64,000 bases of DNA from Jacaranda mimosifolia (lineage: Eukaryota > Streptophyta > Magnoliopsida > Lamiales > Bignoniaceae), in contig CM032121.1 in assembly GCA_018894105.1 (NCBI GenBank), positions 21,548,730 to 21,612,729 of the forward strand, written 5' to 3'. Below, one piece after another: positions 37,131-48,135 of the stretch (positions within the stretch are counted from its first letter, which is position 1; every line of letters begins with the position of its first letter). The position numbers and the translations under genes were made by a program. The notes beneath the pieces are model-generated. The model was not told the origin of the DNA, made no database searches, and was given only the letters and a program-made list of their open reading frames with translations.

Positions 37131-37136
37131 TATAAA
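37131..37136 (+). promoter_or_regulatory. TATA box of copia LTR
   Basis: TATAAA in CCCTTATAAAGAGGGG, conserved as TATAAA at 43734-43739 in the 3' LTR. It follows the upstream repeat array and lies about 360 bases before the LTR end. Confidence 0.6.
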
Positions 37137-37498
37137 GAGGGGCCTAGGATCTTAAAGAGACACATACGAAAGACATAACAACATAAGAGAGTGAAAAGAA
37201 ATTCAGAACTCTCGATATCCTCCGCAAATCTCTATAGTACTTTTTTTGGGTAATCACCTAGAAATCCAAGGCCTTGGAGTGTGAAAATAGTATATTGCTC
37301 TGGTAGTAATATATAAAAGTGAGGAAACTCTACTTAGATACAAGAAAAGAAGATTAACACGTGGTGAAAAGAACTAAAAGGCTAGTAGCCGAGCTGAATC
37401 CAACGAGGGCAATCGTTTATTCCGTTGTTGTATAAACAAGTACGTTTTGGCCTATCTGAGTTAATTGTGTGTTAGTTAATGAGCTCATCTTCCAACAA

Positions 37499-37510
37499 TG
37501 GTATCAGAGC
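37499..37510 (+). other. Primer-binding site (initiator tRNA-Met)
   Basis: Canonical TGGTATCAGAGC one base after the LTR end at 37497. Confidence 0.95.
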
Positions 37511-38466
37511 TTAGAAAGCTTGGTCTCGCCGATTAATATGTTCTACATAGACTTAATATGTTTTATAATGGATATACAATCCCCATGGTTAGATCTAGAA
37601 TCAATCGGCAAAGAAAGCTAACTTGAGGCTTGTGTCGGTAAAATTGAGTTGCCGGTGTTGGTGCGATGATGATGTAAGCATGCACCAGCGTGGTACTAGC
37701 AAAAAAATGTCTCATGATACCGGTTGAATCTGAAAAGAAAAATGATTTGGTGCTTATGTAGTAGCCACATATATGCATTTGTGGTGGTCCTTTTGTGAAA
37801 GTAGACCCACGATACTTATGTAGTTATGTGATGTCTATGTGGCATGACATGTGACGAAACATGATTGAAAACTCATCATGCGTTAATAATTTCATAATGT
37901 TATTCTAATGAAATTATTATGCAATCTCGTGGCTTAAAAGTTGCATTATTATTATTATGATGAATATTGATGTTTGGGTGCTCATGAAAATTGTCCATTC
38001 ATTTTCCATTATTTCTTTGTGATTATAAGAGGTAATTAAAGCGGTGGTTGGTAATACAACATCCTTATTTGCTTATTCTACTATATTAAAGTAGTAGGAA
38101 TATGTCTCATGTAAATTTCTATTTATGAAATATGTATTTATTTGAGACATATGATGTAAAAGAGTATAATTTCCTTTTTACCATCACGCGCTGGATTATC
38201 TTGATATGATGCACCGAACATATGTGTGGCCATATGAGACAAATCTTTTCATATTGCATAGATGCTTATGAATTTATGGACATATTGGTTAATTTATTCA
38301 GAATTGGTAAATTTCATTATAAATTTTTGATTCAGTGGGAGATGATTACTAGCTAATCTTGAAATTTTCGATCTCACTGGGCTAAAGATAAATGATGTAA
38401 ATTTACTTGGATCTAGAATAAATTTGTTCTTTGACTGGTACCTAAAATTCTTGTTCATAAATAGTG
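37511..38466 (+). mobile_element. Leader of the copia element
   Basis: About 950 non-coding bases from primer site to the gag start. No motif beyond AT-rich text is recognised. Confidence 0.6.
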
Positions 38467-39360
38467 ATGGACTCCCAAGCTACTTATTCTGACCTCTATG
38501 GTACTAGTAAAATTGATGGACAAAATTTCGCTATGTGGCATAGGAAGATTCAGTATTTGCATCATAAAGAAAAGACCCTGGACCATCTCGAAAAAATCAT
38601 GATTAAGCTTATTATACTAGAAAGTGGACCACTTGATTAATATCAGTGCGATTTAGACGCGTATAATAGATGGGAGGATTAAGATAAAAGTGCGCACTTT
38701 ACTATGTTGAGCTACATGCACGTTAATCTGATTCGTGAATTTGAGAAATATCATATGGCTAAAGAGCTGTGGGAAGCATTGAATGTCTTGTACGGTAGCA
38801 CCTCATCTATGCGACTAAGGGCTTTCACCCTTAAGTTCAATCAATATGTTCTTGATCCGAAGCATACAATGATCCAAAATCTTGATGTGATGAAGGATAT
38901 GATTCGAGAACTTCAAAATGATGGAATAGAATCACTAATGAACAACAAGTTAAGATCGCTACCTTAGCAGACTTGGGGACACATTAAACTTGTGCTTACA
39001 CATAATGAGCAGATTACCACGTTTGACAGCATTGCCGATCATCTTAAGCTTAAGGTAGAACACAAGGAGTCTGAGCGTGCACAAGTAATTGCTATGGTTG
39101 CACACGCTGGCCAACGTAAGCCCTATAAGGGTAAGCGTAAAAACCAACATGTTGGTGCTGGACCAAGCAATAGCTAGAGTTAAAACTTGGGACCAAAGGC
39201 TAATGATAATAAGAAGCGTCGCCGAACGACAAGGGCAAAAAGAAAGACATCAAGAAGCTTAAGTGTTATAATTGTGGAAAGAGCGGTCACTTTGCTCGTG
39301 ATTGCACTGAGCCGAAGAAGGTACAATACGCTAGATGCTCTCTCTATTCCTTAGTTTGTT
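38467..39360 (+). pseudogene. Copia gag, broken
   Basis: The start at 38467 (MDSQATYSDLYGTSKIDGQN) opens a gag of the plant copia type: a GQNFAMWHRKIQYLHHKEK block, then MAKELWEALNVLYGS at 38755 and following, and a zinc knuckle at 39264-39305 (CYNCGKSGHFARDC) with all CCHC residues intact. In-frame stops occur near 38638, 38680, 38965 and 39175, and a frameshift separates the N-terminal part from the knuckle. Gag would form the RNA-containing particle; this copy is dead. Confidence 0.88.
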
Positions 39361-42300
39361 CCCATGTTTTGGCTGCTAATTCTCTCCATGGGTGGATTGT
39401 AGATACAGGTGCAACAAAACATATAACAAGAGATAGAACAGGATTTGTAGATTATCATCAAGTACCAAATGGTAGCCATTTTGTTGCGATGGGAAATGGC
39501 ACACTTGAGGATGTTTTGCTAGTTGGAACCTACCGACTTATGCTCAGCACAAGGCGTGAGCTGCTCTTCAATGATGTACAATATGAACCTAGTATTCGAT
39601 GTGATCTACTTTTAGTATTAGCACTTTTGAGATGTGATTTTTCCTTTTCATTAGAGGATACTACTCTAACTTTTTATCGTGGTCATAAGTTGTATGGCAT
39701 GGGCTGTTAGAATTAGCTAATAATAGTGTTTCTTATGTTTCTTTTGCTATTGATATTACTTATTAATCTGTTAAGTAGCATGCGAGGTTGGGACACACTG
39801 GACAAGAAAGGATGACTAGATTAGCTATAGAAGGCCTTTTGAGCCAACTCGCTAAGGTCAACCTTCCTCTGTGAGCCATGTCTTGTAGGTAAGTCCTGCC
39901 AGAAGCCTTCCTTTAGAGATAGTCCATTCAGACATATGTAGACCAATGAATGTGAAGGTACAACACAATGCATTATACTTTCTCACTTTTATTGATCATT
40001 ATTCATGCTATGGATTAGTATATCTCCTATCTCATTGATCAGAAGTGCTAGATTGGTTTAAGCACTTCGTAATAGAGGTTGAGAACTAAAAGGAGAGAAA
40101 CCTTAAGGTTCTACATACTAATAGGGGGTAAGAATACTTGTCTGATGAGTTTAGACAATTGTGTAAGGAAAGAGGAATAATAAGGTAATTATTGATTCCT
40201 AACACTCCACAATAAAATAGTGTTGCAGAAAGAAAGAATCGTACGTTACTGGATATGGCCAAATCGATGATGGCACAAGCAAATCTTCCAATATCTTTTT
40301 AGAGAGATGCAATTTTGACTATTGCCTATATCTTAAACCATGTGCTTCTAAGTCAGTTCCTTCGAATCCCTATAAATTGTGGCATAGTAAAAAGCCTGAT
40401 TTGCAAGGCTTACGCCTTTGGGGATCAGCAGGGTTTGTTTATAACACTTCTCATAAATATGGGAAGCTAGGTCCTAATGCTTGCAAACATATCTTTATAA
40501 TGTATTGTGAGCACTCAAAGGGCTATCTGATGTACGGTGAACACCCTAGTTGAGGAGTGATAGAAATTGAGTCGCGCAATGTTAATTTCCTCGATGAGTA
40601 TTTTTTCAGCATAGGTGAAGTGAAAGAGGACCTGCAGCTATACGAGCTGCAAGATCTCCCAGGGGACACATCCTTGACTAGCAAGGGTAAGGTTTTGCAA
40701 TCCTATCTAATAATAACTGAGTATTATGAAAGTGTGCCCATGGTCAGTGGAAGTGTTCCACTTGACGAAAGCTTTCAAAATCCACAGATATGTAGAAACG
40801 AGTGTGGAAGAGTTCCTCGTTGATGTTTTGAGATTGAGGGGGAATCTTTCGTGTGTGCTCATGTGGATGATGATGAGCCAACTACCTATGAGGAAGCCTT
40901 GACTTCTCCAAATGCTAATGAATGGACAACTGCCATGAAGGAAGAGATGAGCTTGATGGCTAAAAATCGTGTTTGGGAACTGGTCGATCTTCCACCTGGG
41001 CATGATACCATTGGGAACAAATGGGTTCTAAAGGTTAAACGCAAGTCAGATGGGTCGATTAACAAGTATAAAGCTCGTCCTGTGGTGAAAGGCTATACCC
41101 AAAATAAAGGTATAGATTATGATGAGACATTGTCACCTGTGGTGAGGTTTGTCTCTATTCGCCTTATTCTAGCCATAGTCACCTACCTTGATTTGGATCA
41201 ACCTAAGGGTTTTCAAGAAATTGAACAAGAGCATAAAGTATGCCGCCTAAAACGTTCCATTTACGATCTGAAGCAATCATCCAAGTAGTGATACAATAGA
41301 TTTCATCAAGCAATTACCTCGACTGGCTTTGTAATGGTCGAGGAAGATCACTGTGTGTATGTCAAGAGGAGTGGGAGGAGTTTTTTGATACTCTCACTTT
41401 ACGTGGATGATAGCTTGTTGGCTGGAAATAACATGAAGTTGATTGTCACCACTCAAAATTGGTTGTACTCTACCTTTGAGATAAAGATATGGGAGAGGTT
41501 AAATACTTACTTGGTGTAAGGATACATCGAGATCATTCTAAAAGGCTCTTGAGTTTGTCTTAGGAGACTTACACAAAAAGGATCTTAGAACGATTTCATA
41601 TGCAAAATGCCAATCCTGTAGACACACCCATGGACAAGAGTTATGTTCTTAGTAAAGAATTTTGCCGAAAGACAATGGAAGAAAAAAATTGTATGGCTAA
41701 TGTTCCACATGCAAGCACGGTAGGAAGTCTAATGTATGCAATAATGTGTACTTGACCAGACTTATGCTTTGCAATTGGAATAGTGAGTCGATATCAAAGT
41801 AATCCTGGACCCAAGCACTGGGATGCTATCAAAAAGATACTTAGATATCTGAAAGGGACTACTAATCTTGTCTTGTGCTACTATGGAGGTGGAGGTAGTT
41901 TGAAGCTAGTGGGATACAATAATGTTGATGGTTCAACGGACAGAGATAAACGCAAATCCACATCGGGATATGTGTTTTTATTGAGAGGTGCTGCTATCAC
42001 CTGGTGTAGGAAAAAGCAGCCCTATGTCTCTATGTCCACCATGAAAGCTGAATATGTTCCTTGCACATCAGCAGTTCAAGAAGCCTAGTTGAAGAGATTT
42101 CTCTAAAGCTTGCAGATTATGCCGCATATTGGTAATGCTGTTGTAGTCTAATGTGACAACACAACCGCTTTGGCCTATGCTAAAGACCCCAAATACCATG
42201 GGAGAACTAAGCATATCGATACCAGATATCACTTCATTCGAGAAAGTGTTGCGCAAGGTTTAGTTGTTCTCAGGCATATTTCTACTAGCGATATGATCGC

Positions 42301-42376
42301 TGATCCTTTTACTAAACCATTGTCTCAAAATGTGTTTCAGAGGCATGTTAGTTGTATTGGATTACGTAGAATTTGA
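39361..42376 (+). pseudogene. Copia pol polyprotein, broken
   Basis: Order protease, integrase, RT, RNase H. The protease site VDTGATKH is intact at about 39399-39422. Pre-integrase HARLGHTGQERMTRLA is near 39781. The integrase block has HSDIC near 39930, but the next catalytic block reads TNRG (Asn codon at 40120-40122) in place of TDRG; VAERKNRT follows near 40225. RT (40851-41288) runs WTTAMKEEMSLMAKNRVWEL to the LSPVVRF region, then jumps at about 41200 from YLDL to DQPKGF, lacking the roughly 20-residue block with the first catalytic Asp; YVDD survives near 41400. RNase H ends with KHIDTRYHFIRE at 42205-42245. Multiple stops and shifts are present. Confidence 0.92.
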
Positions 42377-43335
42377 TTAATATAGCCTATATGAACGTTT
42401 TGATCGATTAATAAGATTTGAAGTTCTTATTAATTTTGTTAGTGTACTATGTTGTTTGTAAAAGATGTCACAAGGCTCAGATTGACCTACTCACACGGGC
42501 AATCACCCTGGCGCTTTAGTAACAAGCAGGAAGAGACTGCTCACATTTACGCATGAGATAGCATAGGAGGTTGGAGCATACAAAGTCGCCTTAGCTTGTG
42601 AGCTAAGATAAGATCATAAACTAATCACATAAAGTTATTTCCAAACTTTATGAAAGCCTTATGGAAGCTGAACATGCAACTATATGTTGGTGTGCAAGTC
42701 AGACGCTTATGTGGCAGATGTACTCAAGTTTGTGTGATGCTTTCTAGAGCGTGATATGTCCTTTTAAGTGGGAGCTCCATCATAGCATGTATTTATATAC
42801 ATGTGCTTTTGGACGACCATATAAGTAACATGATGAATAGATTCCTGCTTCGTCACTGTGTGAGCACTTATTAATCAATATACCCTCTGGGACTTTAGAC
42901 CATATCATGAAGCGTAAGCTTGATGTCGCTACTTTAGCAAAATATCCAAGGGCCAGGTTTACATTCGATCTGTCGAAGGTTATCTAGGAAAGCGGTTAAG
43001 CCCAAGCCAATTTGTATGTGAGGCTAGAGAAAGAACCATATTTGTTATGTAAATTTGTTCTATGGCCGATAGGTTGACCGGCTGTGTCAAATATGTTTTG
43101 ACGTAGTCATAGGCATAGAGATAAATTAGAGGAAATCAACCATGCTCTATTTGAGGGATCAGAGATGCTTGCATTGGTTCGAGATACAACGATATTCTAT
43201 TAGAGTTGTGGTGCCATATTAATTTAGTGATTACTTAATATGACACTCCTCATTTTTCCTTTTCTCGCTTGGTCGCACACTCCATTTCTTGTATCTCAGA
43301 GATTGAGATTTGTGGAGAATATGTCAAATATTTTT
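42377..43335 (+). mobile_element. 3' non-coding region of copia element
   Basis: About 960 bases between the RNase H stop and the purine tract. No env-like or other ORF on the sense strand. Its length is unusual compared with the almost absent 3' UTR of the family-B element in this window. Confidence 0.6.
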
Positions 43336-43345
43336 GAGTAGGAGA
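43336..43345 (+). other. Polypurine tract of the copia element
   Basis: GAGTAGGAGA immediately before the 3' LTR start TGTTGTAATTTGG. Confidence 0.8.
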
Positions 43346-44097
43346 TGTTGTAATTTGGACTAGGTATTAGCTCATGGCCCAAATTAGGTATTGACACATG
43401 GCCCAAACTGATTAGATTGGGATTTGACCAGTAGTCCAAATAAGCATCCATATTTGACGGGATATTTGGATAGGCACCTTTGGATACATATCCGTTGTGG
43501 ATAAGTATCATCAGCTGACCTTTAGATAAGCATCAGTTGTGGACCATTGGATAAGCATCCACCATGGATAAGGATAAGCATTCACTATGGATAAGCATTA
43601 TCGGCTGATCATTGAATAAGTTTCAATAGCTGACTTTTGGATAAGCATCATCAGTTGCCTTATGGATAGAGCCAAAGGTTTCTTCCTTATTAAGAAAGGA
43701 AAGTAGCTTCCTTGTGAAGCTTCACCTCACCCTTATAAATAGGGGCCTAAAGTCTTAAAAAGACATATACGAGAGAGATAAAAACATAAGAGAGTAAAGA
43801 AAAGTTCAGAACTCTTGATATCCTCTACAAATCTCTATAGTATTTCCTTGGGTAATCACCTAGAAACCCAAGGCCCTAGAGTGTGAAAATAATATATTGC
43901 TTTGGTAGTAATCTATAAAACCGAGAAAACTCTGCTTATGTACAAGAAAAGAAGATTAACACATGGTGAAAAGAATTAAAAGGCTAGTAGCCGAGCTAAA
44001 TCCAACGAGGGTCATCTTTTATTCCACTACTGTATAAACATGTATGTTTTAGCCTATCTAAATTAACTGTGTTAGTTAATGAGCTCATCTTCTAACA
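43346..44097 (+). mobile_element. 3' LTR of the copia element
   Basis: A 752-bp LTR homologous to 36779-37497 and ending CTTCTAACA. It carries an extra copy of a segment around 'GGCCCAAATTAGGTATTGAC' near 43378-43402 that the 5' LTR lacks, plus scattered substitutions. Confidence 0.92.
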
Positions 44098-44167
44098 GTT
44101 TCAAAAGTACCCTTTGAGCAGGAAGTTGGTCAACTGATGCAAGAGTTGCTAAATTTCGCGTACGTAT

Positions 44168-44670
44168 GTCTCTATTAGGGATGGCAATGGGTCCGGGTAA
44201 ACCAGGGCCCCGCCCCGGACCCGCCCCGATCCCATCCTATATTATATTATATAATATATATTTATATTATATATTATATATTACATATATATATTTATAT
44301 TATATATTATATTACATATAACATATATATTATATATAAGTATAAGTATTTATTAGGTTATAATACTATATTAGAAAATTAGGGCTTTTTTTTTTTTTTG
44401 AACTTGTTTCAATTTTATTATTTCAAACCCGATACTCACTAGAGCAAAATTTGTATATTCAAGTGATTATGAAGAAAAGAAGATAAAAAATATATACACA
44501 AAAATACAAAAAAAAAAAAAAAAAAAAAAAGGGGGGTTAGGCGGGTCCAACCCGCCGGGTCCTGGTCCAAAGGCGGTGCGGGGCGGGGGTTTCTCAATTT
44601 TTAGGCGGGACGGGTCCCGGGTCCTGCAAAACCCACCCCAGACCGCCCTGTTGCCATCTCTAGTCTCTAT
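44168..44670. mobile_element. hAT MITE with 8-bp TSD
   Basis: The element spans 44176-44662 (487 bp) and is flanked by identical GTCTCTAT copies at 44168-44175 and 44663-44670. The ends are inverted repeats: TAGGGATGGCAATGGG on the left and, on the minus strand, TAGAGATGGCAACAGG on the right. Subterminal parts are GC-rich (GGGCGGGGC/CCCGCCCC type) and the middle is a TA-rich and poly-A low-complexity core. Eight-base duplications and TAGGGATGGCAA ends fit a common plant hAT MITE type. There is no coding capacity. Confidence 0.92.
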
Positions 44671-44820
44671 TGGCCACATGACACAATGCTAAAACTTCAA
44701 TCCATATTAATATTATGTAGTAAGCAGCAACGTAATACTGAAGGCTATTCGGAAATTTCACCAAATTTTCTTACGCTGCCTTTCTCCAAGAGGGAAGGAA
44801 TATCAACGATAAAACAATAA

Positions 44821-45851
44821 AATAATTCCTAGCTCATCAGGTCAGTCAATATTTACTGCACTTTTCTATTGTTTGTAAAACAATTTCGCACCAGCTTTCA
44901 CATCCGCGTCCCTTTGCAATTTAGCAGTCAACCATACTAGCATGCACGTGAATTGTGTACTCATCAATATTATCAAATTTCCAACTTTATACAACAAATA
45001 TAAAGACGGAACTGCAAGGCCATAGTTTAATTTCTCTTAGGTGTTTTCATCGCAATGCAATAGCTTACACGAGACCCTATTGGTCATCAACTATTAGGTG
45101 AATTATATATATGCATACCACTTTAGAGATTTGGCAGACTAATTACAAATACATACCTTTTTATTGTTAATTTCAAAAATTATATTTATACTTCTCTTTC
45201 AACATTTATTCTCTTTTCTATTAGTTTTTATTAGAGCTAGGGTGATGCCATAAAAAAAAAAAGGGTGAAGTGGTCTTCGTCCAAAAATGTTCTTCTACGG
45301 ATGAGAATTAATCAGTTAGCTTATTTTTGTAATTTGATAGACAAAAATATCATTTGATGAGATTCACTGCTGCCTTTTTCACATGCAGGTGGGGATTTTG
45401 TAATATTTAAAAACTACAAAGTTGTTGTAAAATTTATAATATTTTTCTGTATAAGTACAGTTTGTAACTGTTGATTTTATTGCCACATGTACACTATCTA
45501 ATTCACGTATATTTTAAAAATATTAATTCATATAGTTTTTTCAATAAAACACTTCATAGACACTACAAAATTGTCATATATATTAGTGACAAAAAGTTAT
45601 ATATATAAACCCCTTGTTTGTCATCCATGCATGACTACATTCGTTCCATTACGATATTATAATATCGTATATAGTCCCATGTATGGTTAAACACCAAGTA
45701 ATGAATTGTTAATTACAATAATATATAAGCGTACTTTTACAAATTAACGTAACAAATGAAAAAAGAAATATATTTTGGAACTATTAGATTAACACTTATA
45801 ATATCACATGAACCCCCTTAGGTCAAAAAAAAAAAAAAAAAAAAAAAAAGA
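44821..45851. other. Intergenic spacer
   Basis: About a kilobase without a gene. It contains poly-A runs at 45253-45264 and 45826-45849 and no transposon ends I can pair. Confidence 0.5.
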
Positions 45852-45968
45852 GGTGGTTATGAGAAATTGTTCGTGCAATTCACCCAATATAACTACCAAA
45901 AATAAAAAATAAAAAAAAAGGTGGTTAATTGAAATTGTTCGTGCAATTCACCCAATACAACTACCAAA
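45852..45968. repeat. 68-bp direct duplication
   Basis: Two copies, 45852-45900 and 45920-45968, sharing AAATTGTTCGTGCAATTCAC and 'CTACCAAA', each preceded by an A-rich run. The spacing is 68 bases. The A-rich run suggests slippage or a duplicated poly-A-bearing insertion. Confidence 0.8.
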
Positions 45969-45974
45969 TATCAT

Positions 45975-47158
45975 TAAGTGGGTGTTTGGCTAAACTTATT
46001 TAAAAGATCTTATAAATTCTTACATCTTATAACACATTTTTAGAACTTATAATGATATGGGATAGCCCAATAGGCTCGGCCCAAAAACCACAAACTCAAG
46101 GATGTAGAAACAGGCCCATCTCATCCTTAGGGCCCAATTGTGCTACCGACTTTAGATGGCCCAGGTCGACCAAACAGATCAACCTGTTATACTGGCTTCA
46201 TTGGGGCAGCCTTTCGACCAGGTCCCAGACTGGGATTTCTGGTCGACTCTTCGACCATGGTGCTCGTCCACCTCTTATTCCGCGAGCCAACTCATCGTAG
46301 GATCGACCTTGTCACCGACCAGGGAGGTCGACTCAGCGCAGAATCAACTCTCTGCTGCATTAAATGCCCTAATAGGAAGCTTACCTCCGTATTAATGGTG
46401 CGTGCCACCCTAATACCACCCATACTGCTGCACTAGGCAGGAGGTGCGTCTACAGTGTACTATTCTGCCCATGAAACCTGGAGATGCAATCACCTGGAAT
46501 AGTACAGGAATGGGAGATGACCTAATGCCCCTCATACAAGGATAATGATCCTTCTTACATGTAAAGGGCATCTCAGACAAATCCCCACCAAGAGAAGGCT
46601 ATAAATACCTCTCCTCCAGCCTCACTGAAGGTATATTAGTCTATATACACAAAGCCCTCACTCTGTTGCTCATTATATTTAGTCGACTCCATACTAACTT
46701 GAGTATCGGAGTACCTTAGCCGAGAGCACCTCGGCTAGCCTGATGTTTGCTCGTGATTGTAAGACTCAGCCCAATTATATTCATAGATCGACCAAAGATG
46801 TCGAACCTTCCCAATCTATCATTTAATCCAGTTACAAGCGGATTTCACCCCTATCATATAAGATGTTCGATCTTATTTTTAAAATAAATTATTAAAGTAT
46901 TTAGATAAAATAAGATCTTAAAATTCATAAAATTTCAATAATGGCAATTTTATAATTTAAATAGTTAAAACTAAAGGAACTTATGAGATCTTAAAAATAA
47001 GTTAAAACCTTCTTCTTCTTTTTTTCTGAAAAAATTTATAAGATTCTAACATCTTTTTCTAAGATCACATAAGCTTTTTACCAAACATTTTATAAGCTCT
47101 TATAAATACCCTATAAGATATTTTGAGAAACTTATAAGCTTACTCAAACACCCTCTAA
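45975..47158. mobile_element. Harbinger/Tourist-like MITE with TAA TSD
   Basis: The element spans 45978-47155, flanked by TAA at 45975-45977 and 47156-47158. The ends are imperfect inverted repeats: GTGGGTGTTTGGCTAAACTT on the left and, on the minus strand, GAGGGTGTTTGAGTAAGCTT on the right. Three-base TAA duplications and G(A/T)GGGTGTTTGG ends suit PIF/Harbinger-derived MITEs. The native element is about 370 bp; the rest is an inserted solo LTR. The short TSD alone is weak, so the call rests mainly on the ends. Confidence 0.7.
46048..46861 (+). mobile_element. Solo LTR with 5-bp TSD
   Basis: An 804-bp LTR, 46053-46856, from TGATATGGGATAG to CACCCCTATCA, flanked by TATAA at 46048-46052 and 46857-46861. 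It is GC-richer than its host MITE and has no internal domain, so it is the product of LTR-LTR recombination. The ORFs at 46052-46436 overlap in three frames and are not genes. The orientation is arbitrary apart from TG...CA symmetry; plus is assumed because AATATATTA-free TATAAATA at about 46600 reads that way. The retroelement superfamily is not determinable here. Confidence 0.85.
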
Positions 47159-48126
47159 ATGGTGAGGCCACAGAGCAAGACCAAGTTCAGATTGAATTCA
47201 AGGCAAGGGTCAAAACAAATGCTTGATTTTTTATTGAACCAGTCACTTTAAAACTTCAATTTCGATTTTTTTGGCGTTTTTGTTCGACCTGTTAATTGTA
47301 TATTCAAAAGTAATAGAACAAAGAAGTCTCCTCAATTAGTCGCTTTCTCCACTTTCAAAAATTGCGTGCGATGCGCACGTGCGGTGGGCTGCACCTGGAG
47401 GCTGGACAAGGCGAGAAGCTTCTTTTTGGGAATTCCGGGGCGGGAACCTTAATTCAACCTGACATCATCCAATTCCAATACATATATACATAAATATTAG
47501 AAGCTCTCATCAAAACCCAATTGGTTGTCTCCACCCGCAGCCACAACAATGGACTGTGTAGGTCCCGTCTAATTAATACGCTGCTTATAGTTATTAATAA
47601 TACTCATGAGCTCTCATATTATCTAAAAATATATGTTATAAAATGAGACATACTTTGTACGTATTTTTTTATGTCTCATCACTCTTCTAATGTAAAGATG
47701 ATGATATCTTTTTGTAGCCAGAATATGTCACTTTTTTTCTAATAAATGGTTCATTGAAGGACAGGACTTGGTTGTTTGATTTTCTTATTTTGCTTCAACG
47801 CAGGTATTCGTTATTGTGCACAATCAATTATTAGGAATATATATAGTAGTAATCATATATAATTAATGCTCCAAATATACAGTCAATATTGCTATACTTA
47901 ATAAAAATAAAAATAAAAATGTTGAAAATGAAAACTTAATCGAAAGGGCCGTTAATTATTAATTTATTATGATCACCGACGTATTTAGACTTGAATAGAA
48001 ACAAAAGGCCACTGTTTTTGTTTGCATGGTGATGGCCCCACATGATATAATGCATTGGATAACCCCACCGCTAGGGTGTGATACCTTATTCGAACCTAGC
48101 CGCCACATGTTCTTCGATATTTGGGC
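47159..48126. other. Intergenic spacer
   Basis: Just under a kilobase with no gene or paired transposon ends recognised. Confidence 0.5.
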
Positions 48127-48135
48127 TGATTAGGG

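Larger units (their letters stand above)
36779..37497 (+). mobile_element. 5' LTR of the copia element
   Basis: A 719-bp LTR from TGTTGTAATTTGG to CTTCCAACA. It has a run of GGATAAGCATC repeats, a TATAAA box at 37131-37136, and a 3' part shared with 43346-44097. The 3' LTR carries an extra 25-bp-scale duplication near 43385 and other changes, which account for its greater length and show that the insertion is old. The minus-strand ORF at 36693-36920 is an LTR artefact that recurs at 43296-43511. Confidence 0.92.
36774..44102 (+). mobile_element. Complete Ty1/copia element with 5-bp TSD
   Basis: The element spans 36779-44097 (7.3 kb) and is flanked by identical GTTTC 5-mers at 36774-36778 and 44098-44102. 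It has a 5' LTR, an initiator-Met primer site, gag, pol in copia order, about 970 bases of 3' non-coding sequence, a purine tract and a 3' LTR. All coding parts carry stops or shifts and both RT and integrase have lost catalytic residues, so it is dead. It interrupts the open frame at 36696. Confidence 0.95.
36678..44820 (+). pseudogene. Open frame split by two transposons
   Basis: Taking out the copia element with one copy of its duplication, and the hAT MITE with one copy of its own, the host pieces 36678-36778, 44103-44175 and 44671-44820 form one continuous frame with about 101 codons from the Met at 36696 to a stop at 44818. Without removal, the MITE edge itself supplies a TAG stop. The first part has protein-like composition (pieces: MNRLSPCYVTWEF, KVPFEQEVGQLMQELL) and may be an exon ending at the donor-like GTACGT at 44160-44165. 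I do not recognise the family, and a chance open frame is possible. Confidence 0.3.

Noticed and set aside
42377..43335. Possible third ORF (env-like) downstream of copia pol
   Set aside because: Looked for a sense-strand ORF or membrane segments in the long 3' region; none was present.
46052..46436. Three overlapping plus-strand ORFs of 79-98 codons
   Set aside because: All are inside the solo LTR bounded by TATAA duplications and have no family motif.
45978..47155. Whole 1.18 kb unit as a single coding transposon
   Set aside because: The GC-richer middle has its own TG...CA ends and TATAA duplication, so it is a nested solo LTR, not part of the MITE.
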